A stretch of 64,000 nt of DNA from TM7 phylum sp. oral taxon 348 (GTDB taxonomy: Bacteria; Patescibacteriota; Saccharimonadia; Saccharimonadales; Saccharimonadaceae): assembly GCA_007845485.1 (NCBI GenBank), contig SDRW01000001.1, positions 248,001-312,000 on the forward strand, given 5' to 3'. The notes beneath the pieces are model-generated. The model searched no databases. It saw only the letters and a program-made list of their open reading frames with translations, and was not told the DNA's origin. The position numbers and the translations under genes are program-made. This document shows, piece by piece, positions 26,186-35,255 of the stretch. Within the stretch, counting starts at the first letter, position 1, and each line of letters starts with the position of its first letter.

Positions 26186-27712
26186 CTACTTTAATAGCCG
26201 TAATCTATCAATCAGCCAATCTCGCGGTAAAATCGACAAGAACCAGCCAGCACGCGGGCCAGAATCTTTGCCGATTAATACGCGGTAGATAGTGGTAAAT
26301 AGTTCCCGCGGCAGCAGCAAACCGCTTTCTTTGTAGGCGTAAATCGCTTGGTGAAACCAATTGCCGTCAGCTTCGGCTGGCGCCTTGGCAATATCGTCAG
26401 CTAGTTGCCGCAGGTATTCTTTTTCTTCTGCTGAAAACTCGTCTGGATTTACCTCATCTGCGAGGCGAAATTTCAGCGATTCAGGCGCCCACTGATCCAG
26501 CCACCGACTGACGTAGTCTAGTTCCGTGACGATAACCGCCTCTTCCTCGTCGACGATGCGGGCATATTCCGCACTACGCCGCAAAATCTCCACCGTTTTT
26601 GCCGTGTCGCACAGAGCCGCTTGGTATGAAATAACTAGATGCGAAAATGGAACTGAACTAACCGCTGACTGATTCAACCCATCAGTACACAAGAATAGTA
26701 ACCGTTCATCAAGTTCATTTTGCGGATGCTGCCTCATCGCTGCAAAGTCGTCAACCAACCGCACTAGACTATCGGTCTCGTCAAAATACAACCGCTTGGC
26801 TGGCGAATATCGAAGGATAAAGTAGCGCACTACCTCAGGTGGCAGCATATCGACAACATTGTGCGCGTTCACGCCGGTACCCTTGCTGGCGCTCATCTTT
26901 TTGGTATCGCCAGTGCGATTAATAAATTCATATGGCACTGGTAGTGGCGCATCAATATCGTAAACTTCACGAGCGATCCGCTTACCAGTATCGTACGAAC
27001 CGCCCTTCGTCGCGTGGTCACGGCCAAACGGCTCAACATCAACACTGAGCAGCCACCACCGCCCCGGCCAGTCCAGCCGCCAATCCAACTTTACTTGCCC
27101 GTCATCATACCGAACCATATTCTCCGAACCGCCATGACTACGATAGATAATTGTTTTGGCGTCGCTATCCATTCTGACAAACTGACGATTTTTAAGACGA
27201 CCATGTTCCATGATCTGAATTGGTGACCATTGATCATCCAGCTGCCGGCCCGACACCTCCTGGATGGCTGATTTAGATTTGTCAATGCGTCTCAGTGAGC
27301 GCTCGATGGCTGGCACAAAAAACCCGCTGCGATACTTATCACTAGCATAGATCACGTCCATGGTTACACCAATCTTACTGGCACTGTCGAGGAATGGCTT
27401 CAGGCAAAAATCCGCCCATGAATCATATTGATCATCTGGTGATGGTACCGTGTAGAGCGGCATACCCAAGTACTGCTCATAGTCCGCTGGCATATTAACT
27501 GGCACTTTGCGAAAAGCATCTAAATTATCCGAGACGTGAACATGGCGCGCCCGGAGGCCCGCCCGTTTCAACGCTCGCACCACGGCGTCAGCGATGACAA
27601 TTTCACGCAAGTGCCCCACATGATACACACCCGACGGCGATGCACCCGAGGATACTAACACTTCTTTATCCATATTCCGAAACTGATCTACTATGTCATC
27701 AAGCCACTTCAT
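26186..27712 (-). CDS. lysS: class I lysine--tRNA ligase
   Basis: 508 residues with class I synthetase signatures: the HIGH-like HVGH at 31-34 (SPSGVYHVGHLREI) and KMSASKG at 272-278. This is the archaeal-type LysRS, found in scattered bacteria (spirochaetes, some alphaproteobacteria and Patescibacteria), unrelated in fold to the usual class II LysRS. It charges tRNA-Lys. The gene is clearly GC-richer than both flanks. A class II LysRS-like wreck lies 41 bases beyond its start codon on the other strand. A TATAAT box ends seven bases before the ATG. Confidence 0.95.
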   Translation of the reverse strand: MKWLDDIVDQFRNMDKEVLVSSGASPSGVYHVGHLREIVIADAVVRALKRAGLRARHVHVSDNLDAFRKVPVNMPADYEQYLGMPLYTVPSPDDQYDSWADFCLKPFLDSASKIGVTMDVIYASDKYRSGFFVPAIERSLRRIDKSKSAIQEVSGRQLDDQWSPIQIMEHGRLKNRQFVRMDSDAKTIIYRSHGGSENMVRYDDGQVKLDWRLDWPGRWWLLSVDVEPFGRDHATKGGSYDTGKRIAREVYDIDAPLPVPYEFINRTGDTKKMSASKGTGVNAHNVVDMLPPEVVRYFILRYSPAKRLYFDETDSLVRLVDDFAAMRQHPQNELDERLLFLCTDGLNQSAVSSVPFSHLVISYQAALCDTAKTVEILRRSAEYARIVDEEEAVIVTELDYVSRWLDQWAPESLKFRLADEVNPDEFSAEEKEYLRQLADDIAKAPAEADGNWFHQAIYAYKESGLLLPRELFTTIYRVLIGKDSGPRAGWFLSILPRDWLIDRLRLLK

Positions 27713-27753
27713 GTGTTATATTATACACTAGTTTGTTGCATTTAAATTTATAG

Positions 27754-28439
27754 TCTGTTAGGGGTAATTTAAGTATATTAGATGAACAATTTCGAAAATT
27801 ATTAGCAGATGAAGGCTTCATGGAGATTGACACCCCTCTCCTTCATCCATTTCAAGGAGATTCTACATCTCGCCCAATCTTTGCAGAGACAGCAACATAC
27901 GATGGGCTGCGTTTTGTCCTAGCATCTTCACCGGAATTATACCTAAAGAATCTTTTAGACTTTTCCAAGCCATGGAAACGGATGTCTATTCACGACACAC
28001 TATTAGAAAAATTCGGTAAAGATTTATATGAGTTAGACTATGACAAGCTAGTCAATACTGCGAGGACAGTAGGTATAGAATATTCCGAACCAGTTTCAAA
28101 TTATTGACATGTTTGAAAACCTTTATCTTTCACACTTAATAGAACCCGCCTTCATTTATTATGACTTTCCGAAAGAGGCTAGCGTCATGTGCTATGATAT
28201 AAAAATAGCTAAGGATTATAGGGATAATAACTTAATGCTTGAAAGATTTGAATTATATCTTGGTGGCATGGAGCTTGCAAATGGATGAAACTTTCTACCA
28301 CACACTACGCGTTGGCATGCCTCCAGCAGGTGATGTTGGATTTGGCATTGATAGACTTCTCATAATTCTAACAGACTCCAGCGATATCATTGAAGTAATA
28401 CCCTTTTCTACCTACCATGAGAGTCAAAAAAGCAATTAG
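27754..28439 (+). pseudogene. decayed class II lysyl-tRNA synthetase-like gene
   Basis: Three frames in succession carry pieces of a class II LysRS-type catalytic core. First (27754-28107): LLADEGFMEIDTPLLHPFQG (motif 1 region) and FVLASSPELYLK, then a jump to PWKRMSIHDTLLEKFGKDL with motif 2 missing. Second frame (about 28098-28288): LYLSHLIEPAFIYYDFPKEA and RFELYLGGMELANG. Third frame (28281-28439): MPPAGDVGFGIDRLLIILT (motif 3). Internal deletions and two frameshifts rule out a working enzyme. A GenX/EpmA-like paralogue cannot be excluded, but the C-terminal half fits LysRS. AT-rich, unlike the adjacent functional lysS. Confidence 0.85.
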
Positions 28440-28920
28440 AATATTTGAAAAGATCCGCGACTTACCCTACGGAACAAGTGGTAGTGATGAAGTGTGGTCG
28501 TGTTACCAAAAATGCGTACTCTTGAAACAAGAACTGCAAAACATCGGCATTACCAGTCAATTACTAATCGGCGTTTTCGATTGGCAAGATTTGCCGATTC
28601 CCGAACACACCCTCAACCTTCGCCGCCAGCGCCATGAACGACACGTGATACTGCGCGTATTTATTGACGGATCGACGTATGATATTGACCCGTCAATTGA
28701 CATTGGACTTGCACCAACCTTACCGATAGCTCATTGGGACGGCACCTCAAATACGGCAACCATGGTGTCACTCAAGCATTTACGCGTCTACCGACCACAC
28801 TCATTGCATGAGCGTATTTTGTCGCGATTACGACGCAAGCTTTTTCGGGGTAACCCCAAGGAGTTTTACACTGCAATTGACAAGTGGCTAGCAGACACAC
28901 GAGCACATCAGTCATCCTAA
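28417..28920 (+). CDS. transglutaminase-like protein
   Basis: 167 residues. A Cys-His-Asp arrangement of the transglutaminase/arylamine fold can be traced: Cys in SDEVWSCYQKCVLLKQELQ, His in ERHVILRVFIDG and Asp in STYDIDPSID. FDW and GLAP are further features of small bacterial transglutaminase-like proteins. Acyl-transfer or peptidase activity is possible, but the core is minimal. It begins inside the end of the LysRS relic and has no evident ribosome-binding site, so it may once have been expressed from upstream. Confidence 0.55.
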   Translation: MRVKKAIRIFEKIRDLPYGTSGSDEVWSCYQKCVLLKQELQNIGITSQLLIGVFDWQDLPIPEHTLNLRRQRHERHVILRVFIDGSTYDIDPSIDIGLAPTLPIAHWDGTSNTATMVSLKHLRVYRPHSLHERILSRLRRKLFRGNPKEFYTAIDKWLADTRAHQSS

Positions 28921-29122
28921 CGATCACCGTACAGACTGGGCAAGACACTGCCCTATCACTTACTGTCATCGCCAATAGAAAATCACCAGCCCGAGCTCCA
29001 AAGAGACACTGGCTGGCGATTATCGTAATTGTTGGTTAATCTATGAAGCGTTATTTCAAATACCCTTTTATATTTATGGACGCTTTCTCTTTTGATCTCG
29101 TTCTCATTTTTAGCAAAGAAAA

Positions 29123-29155
29123 AACAGTAAGCCTGTAATTATTAGGTTTGCTGTT
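29123..29155 (-). terminator. Rho-independent terminator
   Basis: 12-bp stem (two G-U pairs) AACAGCAAACCT / AGGCTTACTGTT read on the minus strand, 9-base loop, followed on that strand by TTTTTCTTT. It lies 48 bases after the stop of the DUF6434/SAP gene. Confidence 0.75.
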
Positions 29156-29202
29156 CTGTGTTAGTTTTTATTAAATTATTAGTTTAACAAGACCCGAATT
29201 AT

Positions 29203-29820
29203 CTACTTGTGATACTCCCTTATTTTATGTTCATACTCAGTCAAAAGATTCTTTGAATAGATTTTTTCCTTTTCTGAATTTCTAACTTCTTTCCAAAGAA
29301 TAGACGCTACTTTTAATTTGTTCGAATAGTTGCGACTATTTTCGTCTGCACTAAAATCCTTTAAAAATTGATTCCATTGACAAACCGAATGATCATACTT
29401 GGCATAATCTGATTCGCCATAATACACCTTTAGCAAATCTTTGATTGTGAATTTACCATCCTTTTCTCTTTTTACCTTCCGCCAAGTAGTCGCCATATCA
29501 GCAGTAAATTTAAATGGCGAAACATCTGTTAAAATTGAGAAATATTCTCTAAATTTTGCGTTAAAGGAGAATCCGCATTCAAGTAACGGCATATCTAATG
29601 TAATATTTTCAACTTGCTTCTTCTCGTTTTTTATTGATGATTTTTTAATTAAATTACCCTTAAAGTACTGCTCAATAATATAATTGAGTTCCTGTTTTGT
29701 ACCTTTATATTCTAATCCTAATGACTTACATATCTTTGAAAGTTCTTCACGATACCAATAGTGTTTATTAAACTCATCAAACGATGTAATTTTATCAAAA
29801 TCAGGTCTATTTTCTATCAA
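29203..29820 (-). CDS. DUF6434/SAP-like domain protein
   Basis: 205 residues. The N-terminal third (RPDFDKITSFDEFNKHYWYR, then ELSKICKSLGLEYKGTKQEL) looks like the DUF6434 plus SAP-type helix-extension-helix DNA-binding module seen in small bacterial proteins. The C-terminal part (KVKREKDGKFTIKDLLKVYY) is helical and basic. Probably a nucleic-acid-binding protein. AT-rich, isolated between convergent and divergent units, and terminated by its own hairpin, which suggests a cargo gene. Confidence 0.65.
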   Translation of the reverse strand: MIENRPDFDKITSFDEFNKHYWYREELSKICKSLGLEYKGTKQELNYIIEQYFKGNLIKKSSIKNEKKQVENITLDMPLLECGFSFNAKFREYFSILTDVSPFKFTADMATTWRKVKREKDGKFTIKDLLKVYYGESDYAKYDHSVCQWNQFLKDFSADENSRNYSNKLKVASILWKEVRNSEKEKIYSKNLLTEYEHKIREYHK

Positions 29821-29892
29821 TATCCCATATCCTCAAACTAATTTACTTTTTCATCTCTGAACAACGAGATACCATCAAACTTTTCAGAATAC

Positions 29893-31011
29893 TTATTCCC
29901 ACCTAAACAGCTTGATCGCCGCAATATAAATAACAACAACCCACGCTGCGATGGTGCCAATTTGTGGTAACACTTCCATCAAACTAGCGTGTTCGGTCAT
30001 GACCAGACGAAAACCGTCGGTAATTGGCGTCATCGGGATGAACTGAGCAGCACCACGTAACCATTCTGGGAAAAGGAATACTGGAAAGAACGCTCCAGAT
30101 AAAAACATCATCGGGAAAGAAAGCAAGTTACTCAGCGGAGCTGATTGATTTTCATTCTTTGCCCAACCGCCGATCAATAGACCCAGGCCTACCATCATAA
30201 AGGCCGCCAGCACCGCCATAAGGACGAACAACCCCCAATCGCCGCGCATATTGAAGTGGAATACCGCCATACCAACAACGATCATCATGATAAGACTCAA
30301 TAATGAGATAATGACATAGTGAATCGCCATAGAAATAATCAGCTGCCCCGAAGTAAACGGTGCCGCCCGCAGTCGGCGGTAAGAGCCGCGCTGTTTTTCG
30401 GCCGGCATTTGGTTAGCCAGACCAAAGATACCCATGCTCATCAAGCTAAAGGCGAGTAGTCCTGTAAATGTATAGTCAAATGATTTCAGCTGTTCATCAC
30501 CGACAGCTTTACCGGCTGCCTTGAGTGGCGCTTCTGGCTGGCCCAGTTGCTTATTCATTTCATTGGCAATTTGGTTCATCACCGCTGTCAGAGCGCTACC
30601 AGTTTGCTCGGAACCTTTGGCGTACAGCACGTTGATTGTGCCAGTAGGTTTAGTGCCATTACCCTCTCCTTTGAACTCGCCAAAATCTTTCGGCAGCTCA
30701 ATAATACCATTCAGTTCTGAACGCTTCAACTTCTCGCGAGCCTCGTCCATATCCTTGACGTCTTTAATTTTAAGAATCGAGTCTTTGGCGTTATCTTTGG
30801 CACCCTTAACGAATCCTTTAGCAAATTCCGTCTGCGAATTATTAATAATCGCGATGTCAAAGCTGGTCGATTGATTATTAAAAATCGAACCGAATACTAA
30901 CAAGAAGATGAGCGGAAACAGGAAGGTAAAGAACAGCGACATTTTATCGCGGACGAAACGTTTTTGCTGGGCGCGTACTTGCCCGAATACACCAGTCCAA
31001 TATTTTTTCAT
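29893..31011 (-). CDS. ABC-2 type transporter permease
   Basis: 372 residues with the ABC-2 layout: helix 1 (FFTFLFPLIFLLVFGSIF), a ~150-residue extracytoplasmic domain, then five helices, including FALMSMGIFGLANQMPAEKQ (in outline) and the end helix before KLFRWE. It partners with the ATPase encoded one base upstream. Such pairs export drugs, lipids or polysaccharides; the substrate is unknown. GC-rich block. Confidence 0.9.
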   Translation of the reverse strand: MKKYWTGVFGQVRAQQKRFVRDKMSLFFTFLFPLIFLLVFGSIFNNQSTSFDIAIINNSQTEFAKGFVKGAKDNAKDSILKIKDVKDMDEAREKLKRSELNGIIELPKDFGEFKGEGNGTKPTGTINVLYAKGSEQTGSALTAVMNQIANEMNKQLGQPEAPLKAAGKAVGDEQLKSFDYTFTGLLAFSLMSMGIFGLANQMPAEKQRGSYRRLRAAPFTSGQLIISMAIHYVIISLLSLIMMIVVGMAVFHFNMRGDWGLFVLMAVLAAFMMVGLGLLIGGWAKNENQSAPLSNLLSFPMMFLSGAFFPVFLFPEWLRGAAQFIPMTPITDGFRLVMTEHASLMEVLPQIGTIAAWVVVIYIAAIKLFRWE

Positions 31012-31012
31012 A

Positions 31013-31777
31013 CTAATCCCGAATCGCCTTTCCTGTTAAGTCAATAAATACGTCTTCCAAATTGGCCTGCTCGACAACTTGCTTTTTCTTAAAACCGCGC
31101 GCCAGTAGCTGCTGGATCAGATTATGCGGCGTATCAATGGTGATGATTTTACCATTATCCATAATCGCCAAACGGTCGCACAGCAATTCAGCCTCGTCCA
31201 TATAATGCGTGGTCAGCACGATAGTGATGCCCTCATCACGGATCTCTTTGATCAAATCCCATAAATTGCGGCGCGCCTGGGGATCAAGACCAGTAGTCGG
31301 CTCATCAAGGAATAGTACCGCCGGGTTATTGACCAGCGTCGAAGCGATAGCGAAGCGCTGCTTTTGCCCGCCCGAGAGCTGCTCGACGTAGCTTTTGGCT
31401 TTGTCGGTCAATTGCACCTTGGCCAGCAGTGCGTCGGCGTCGACCGTTTGTCCGTACAGGCTGGCAAACATTTTCAATTGTTCACGCAAGGTTAGCTTGT
31501 CGTAAAACATTGTCGATTGCAGCTGGATACCGATGATGTTTTTAATATGCTTCGGCTGCTTAGCAACATCAATTCCGTCGATAGTCACCGCGCCACCATC
31601 AATCGTCCTTAAAGCCTCCAGCATCTCCAGCGTCGTTGTCTTGCCAGCACCATTCGGCCCGAGAATACCGAAAATCTCGCCTTTCTTGACCTCAAATGAT
31701 ACGTTATCAACAACATTCTTGCCATCGTACGTCTTGACGAGTTGGTCAACTGTTATAATTGGTTTGGGTTGAGCCAT
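31013..31777 (-). CDS. ABC transporter ATP-binding protein (DrrA/NatA type)
   Basis: 254 residues with Walker A GPNGAGKTT, signature LSGGQKQR, Walker B VLFLDEPTTGLDPQ and switch His in TTHYMDEAE. The short C-terminal extension (NLIQQLLARGFKKKQV...LEDVFIDLTG) is typical of the DrrA/NatA subfamily that works with ABC-2 permeases. First gene of a two-gene operon. Confidence 0.93.
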   Translation of the reverse strand: MAQPKPIITVDQLVKTYDGKNVVDNVSFEVKKGEIFGILGPNGAGKTTTLEMLEALRTIDGGAVTIDGIDVAKQPKHIKNIIGIQLQSTMFYDKLTLREQLKMFASLYGQTVDADALLAKVQLTDKAKSYVEQLSGGQKQRFAIASTLVNNPAVLFLDEPTTGLDPQARRNLWDLIKEIRDEGITIVLTTHYMDEAELLCDRLAIMDNGKIITIDTPHNLIQQLLARGFKKKQVVEQANLEDVFIDLTGKAIRD

Positions 31778-31859
31778 ATAAATTCCTTTCTACTCCCTAG
31801 CAGAGAAACATCGCGCACGGTGATCGCTCGCTTTTGAGATTATTATAGCACAAGAAACC

Positions 31860-32420
31860 CTATTTCATCGGTGCAGTTTTGAATAGAGTCCACGCTGCTA
31901 GAATAGAGTAATTAACAATCCGACCGTCAGAAATCATCTGCTCAAGTTTGTTAATTTCTAACCAACTGCTAGAGATAAATTCGGTTTCATCTGGTTGGAG
32001 TGAATAATTATCTCGAAAAGTGCCGCGCGCACAGACAACGTAAAGTTTGGCATTGGTACGGCGATTGTCGGCATAAAACCAGCCAATTTGCTGAAAATCT
32101 TCCGCCAAAATATTAGATTCTTCCGCCAACTCGCGCTGGGCAGCTTGCTCGGGAGTCTCATCTTCTTCAATTTTACCGCCAGGAAATTGATATAATATAT
32201 CATCAACCGGATACGAATATTCCCGCTGAATAAGTACTTTGCCGCCGTTTTGGCAAATGATAATCACACCGCCTTTACCCTGGTATACTTGCCGCAAATA
32301 TAACGACCTTTTACCATCTGGCAATTCTACCTCGTCTTCCGCCAATATCATCCGCGGATGCGTAAAAATTATTTGCGACGACAAACGGCGCCATTTCTGC
32401 GGTTTGCTGTGTCTATTCAT
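31860..32420 (-). CDS. NUDIX hydrolase, ADP-ribose pyrophosphatase-like
   Basis: 186 residues. The Nudix box is GGKIEEDETPEQAAQRELAE followed by ES. The region before it, with the strand pattern YLRQVYQGKGGVIIIC and REYSYPVDDILYQFPGG, is that of NudF/ADP-ribose pyrophosphatases, which cleave ADP-ribose and similar NDP-sugars. Not a close paralogue of the other two NUDIX genes in the window. Confidence 0.88.
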   Translation of the reverse strand: MNRHSKPQKWRRLSSQIIFTHPRMILAEDEVELPDGKRSLYLRQVYQGKGGVIIICQNGGKVLIQREYSYPVDDILYQFPGGKIEEDETPEQAAQRELAEESNILAEDFQQIGWFYADNRRTNAKLYVVCARGTFRDNYSLQPDETEFISSSWLEINKLEQMISDGRIVNYSILAAWTLFKTAPMK

Positions 32421-32517
32421 CTTTATGAAACTCTGTTAAATGATTTGGCTTGATATTTGAAAGGTATGCTTCGCATCTTATCCATTGCTTAAACATAACA
32501 TTTGCCTCAATTACATT

Positions 32518-32547
32518 TTAACAGTCAAACAGCTTTCGCGATATAAT
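32518..32547 (+). promoter_or_regulatory. promoter of the CHAP gene, leaderless arrangement
   Basis: TTAACA (32518-32523), 18 bases, TATAAT (32542-32547). The ATG at 32554 is seven bases after the hexamer, which also decides against the longer frame starting at 32485. Confidence 0.7.
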
Positions 32548-32553
32548 TATTAC

Positions 32554-33189
32554 ATGAAACACCAGCAGGCGGCGCCCAAATTTTTCCCAAAGAAACGCTG
32601 TATTATTTTAAGCGTAATTGCGCTGTTGCTTATCGTACCAATCACAGTCATTACTCAACCGAAAATTGCCGATAAATTATCGTCTCTCATTAATTCCACG
32701 AGCTTCGACAGGTCACCTGGCGAATCGGCTTTTCCAGACATTGATACGGCAAATTTAAGCCCAACTCGCCAGAAAATTATCAGCCTAGCGAAGACCGAAT
32801 TCGAGGCGCAATCTGCCGGCACCAAGTTCAGCCAAGGAGCCAAGGAGCCGTGGTGCGCCAATTTCGTGAGCTATATCATGAACCAAGCGGGCGCGCCGCT
32901 GAAAAACCCGCACACCGGCGGTTGGCGCATTCCGGGGACGTTTACCTTGCGCGAATACTACGAGGCGAACGGCCGGTTCAAGTCTGCTAATTCCGGCTAT
33001 CAACCGCTTCCTGGCGACGTAGCAATTTACCGCAATTCGCCAGTGTTTGGAGACCACACTAACATTGTCTTGAAAAATGACAACAGCGTGCTGACCACTG
33101 TCGGCGGCAATGAAGCAAACCGTATCCGCGTGTTTGTTAATCGCGACAAGCAATACGACGGGCTGCTGGGATACGGCGTACTAAATTAG
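32554..33189 (+). CDS. membrane-anchored CHAP-type peptidoglycan hydrolase
   Basis: 211 residues. A basic N-terminus and one membrane anchor (IILSVIALLLIVPITVI) precede a CHAP/NlpC-like domain. The catalytic Cys is in KEPWCANFVSYIMNQAG and the His in FGDHTNIVL; LPGDVAIY is a typical CHAP strand. It cuts peptide cross-links or the amide bond of peptidoglycan, for self-remodelling or attack on a host cell wall. GC-rich. Confidence 0.85.
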   Translation: MKHQQAAPKFFPKKRCIILSVIALLLIVPITVITQPKIADKLSSLINSTSFDRSPGESAFPDIDTANLSPTRQKIISLAKTEFEAQSAGTKFSQGAKEPWCANFVSYIMNQAGAPLKNPHTGGWRIPGTFTLREYYEANGRFKSANSGYQPLPGDVAIYRNSPVFGDHTNIVLKNDNSVLTTVGGNEANRIRVFVNRDKQYDGLLGYGVLN

Positions 33190-33232
33190 AATACAACCCC
33201 TCTAAGCCAACATTTGCCTTTAGCCAAGATAT

Positions 33233-34147
33233 TTATCGCTTGCGCAAGAAGAATCCGCCCAGCGCGCAGGCCGCCACGATGCTCACTATAGTAATTTTCC
33301 AAAACATTAGCGGGTCTTCAGCGCCAGGCACTGGTACATTCATACCAAATAAACCAGCTATCATAGTTGGTATAGTTAAAGCCACGGTAATTACAGTCAA
33401 TAAACGAATTGTTTCGTTTAATCGCGTATCCATTACCGCCCGATAACTGTCACGTACATTAGTAATAGTACGCAGCAAACTCTTACAGCGAGCAATCAAC
33501 TGTTCTAGTTCAATCGAAAGATCTTCCACTAGATCGCGATCGTCTTCATAAAGTTTTAAAACTCGCCCGCTAAGCATTTTTTCTATTGCAGTATTGGTTG
33601 GTTGCAAAGCGTCTAGATAATCATTTAATTTGCGTTCATATTCAGTTAATTTCATAATATCTTTACTAGTTAAGTTCTGAACATTACTAGTAGTTGCGCG
33701 CATTTGGCGATTAATTGAAGCAACCCTGGTCTGATATTGGCGCGTAATAGCTTCCATCATTAGCATAAAAAATTTAGTTTTTTGAGTCGTGGGCGCGTGA
33801 GTTCGTTCAATAAAAGGCTGCCAGAGCCTTGTTAGATTATCACGACTTACAGTAATAATATACCGCTGACCAAGCAAAAATAAAACAGGCGTTGTAAAGT
33901 CATTAAACTCATCATCTGTATCTGGTAAGCGCGTAATAAAATAAGTCTGACCTTCTTCTAATTCAACGCGAGGAATCTCATGAGGATCAAGAGCGTCAAG
34001 CAAGATATCTCTATCAACACCAAGTTCAATAAGCCGATCTTTTTCTGAATCGTTTGGTTTTTCGCAACGTATCCAACTACCAGGCTGGAGTTCTATACGC
34101 TTTTTTATACTCGGCCTGTAGTGCGTTGAGCGCAGATAATCTATCAT
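33233..34147 (-). CDS. corA: CorA family divalent cation transporter (second copy)
   Basis: 304 residues with the same layout as the copy at 23323: N-terminal cytoplasmic domain, long helix, two C-terminal membrane helices and the GLFGMNVPVPG selectivity loop, ending LGGFFLRKR. Sequence identity to the first copy looks low, so this is an ancient paralogue or a separate acquisition. The last ~20 codons are conspicuously GC-rich and the rest AT-rich, so a composition border lies inside the gene near 33290. Confidence 0.92.
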   Translation of the reverse strand: MIDYLRSTHYRPSIKKRIELQPGSWIRCEKPNDSEKDRLIELGVDRDILLDALDPHEIPRVELEEGQTYFITRLPDTDDEFNDFTTPVLFLLGQRYIITVSRDNLTRLWQPFIERTHAPTTQKTKFFMLMMEAITRQYQTRVASINRQMRATTSNVQNLTSKDIMKLTEYERKLNDYLDALQPTNTAIEKMLSGRVLKLYEDDRDLVEDLSIELEQLIARCKSLLRTITNVRDSYRAVMDTRLNETIRLLTVITVALTIPTMIAGLFGMNVPVPGAEDPLMFWKITIVSIVAACALGGFFLRKR

Positions 34148-34249
34148 AGCCCGCCCTTTCTTTTTTATATTTAATAATTTAGTATTTAATTTATATAATC
34201 ATATAAGAATATAAATTGCAAGACTATAAAATAATTTAACCTAATAATC

Positions 34250-34283
34250 AAATTAGACTCCCTTCATAGTGGGAGTCTAATTT
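34250..34283 (-). terminator. strong hairpin terminator of the arc operon
   Basis: A perfect 13-bp stem (AAATTAGACTCCC and its complement) with an 8-base loop, 16 bases past the arcC stop. The T-run on the minus strand is short (TTTGATTATT), but the stem is the strongest in the window. It could also work for readthrough from the other side. Confidence 0.8.
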
Positions 34284-34298
34284 AGTATTAGTAATTCT

Positions 34299-35255
34299 TT
34301 AACTTTTAATGATAGTACCAGCCTGACCATCAATTGCTTCAGAAGTTTTTTCCAAAGATGTAATGATAGCAGTGCGATCCTTACCAGATTCTAGAAAATC
34401 TAGGGAAGCCTGAATTTTAGGCAGCATAGATCCAGCAGCAAACTGATTATCAGCTATATGTTTTTTCATCTCTTCAATTGATACTTCTCTTAAAGATTGC
34501 TCATTTGGCTGATTGAAATTTATCTTTGCAGCATCTACTGCTGTTAATATCAGAAGTGTATCAGCTTTCAGCAAATCTGCGAGCTTAGCTGCACCAAAGT
34601 CCTTATCTATAACTGCTTCCACACCATGTAAAGTACCATCTTGTGCGCGCAAAACAGGTATACCGCCGCCGCCAGTTGATACTACTACAATACCAGCTGA
34701 TACCATGGCACGAATTACAGAGGATTCCACAATCTCTTGAGGTTTTGGTGATGGAACAACTCTACGCCAACCCCTGCCAGCGTCTTCTTTTACTACGTAA
34801 TTTCTTTCTACTTCAACTTTTCTAGCTTCTTCTTCAGTATAAAACGGTCCAATTGGTTTAGTAGGATTTAAAAATGCAGGATCGCTAGAATCTACCACAG
34901 TTTGAGTAACAACACTAACGGCATATTTATCATTTATACCCTTTGATTTAAATGCATCATGAAAAGCCTGCTGAAGCCAAAAACCAATTAAGCCCTGGCT
35001 CATCGCACCACTATCTTCAAGAGGTAAGCTGGGAGTTTCAGTCGTATTTATAGCCTCTTCATGCAAAACTATATTACCAACCTGAGGACCATTACCGTGC
35101 ACAATCGCCACTCGATGACCAGCAGTTATTAGAGGTAGAAGTTGGCGAATAGTTTCATCTGCAACGCGCTGTTGCGCTACAGATGAAGCTTCACCTTGTT
35201 TTTGCAGAGCGTTTCCGCCCAGTGCTACAACAATGGTTTTCTTACTATCATTCAT
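34299..35255 (-). CDS. arcC: carbamate kinase
   Basis: 318 residues, amino-acid kinase fold. Motifs: ALGGNALQ, VHGNGPQVGN, STGGGGIPV and IDKDFGAAKLA. It converts carbamoyl phosphate and ADP to ATP, CO2 and ammonia, the energy-yielding last step of the arginine deiminase pathway. Its start overlaps the arcD stop by one base. Last gene of the operon, before the terminator. Confidence 0.96.
   Translation of the reverse strand: MNDSKKTIVVALGGNALQKQGEASSVAQQRVADETIRQLLPLITAGHRVAIVHGNGPQVGNIVLHEEAINTTETPSLPLEDSGAMSQGLIGFWLQQAFHDAFKSKGINDKYAVSVVTQTVVDSSDPAFLNPTKPIGPFYTEEEARKVEVERNYVVKEDAGRGWRRVVPSPKPQEIVESSVIRAMVSAGIVVVSTGGGGIPVLRAQDGTLHGVEAVIDKDFGAAKLADLLKADTLLILTAVDAAKINFNQPNEQSLREVSIEEMKKHIADNQFAAGSMLPKIQASLDFLESGKDRTAIITSLEKTSEAIDGQAGTIIKS

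Noticed and set aside
28931-29020. Imperfect inverted repeat (TCACCAGCC ... GGCTGGCGA) after the transglutaminase-like gene
   Set aside because: Loop of more than 20 bases, one mismatch and no T-run; the better terminator for the other strand is at 29123-29155.
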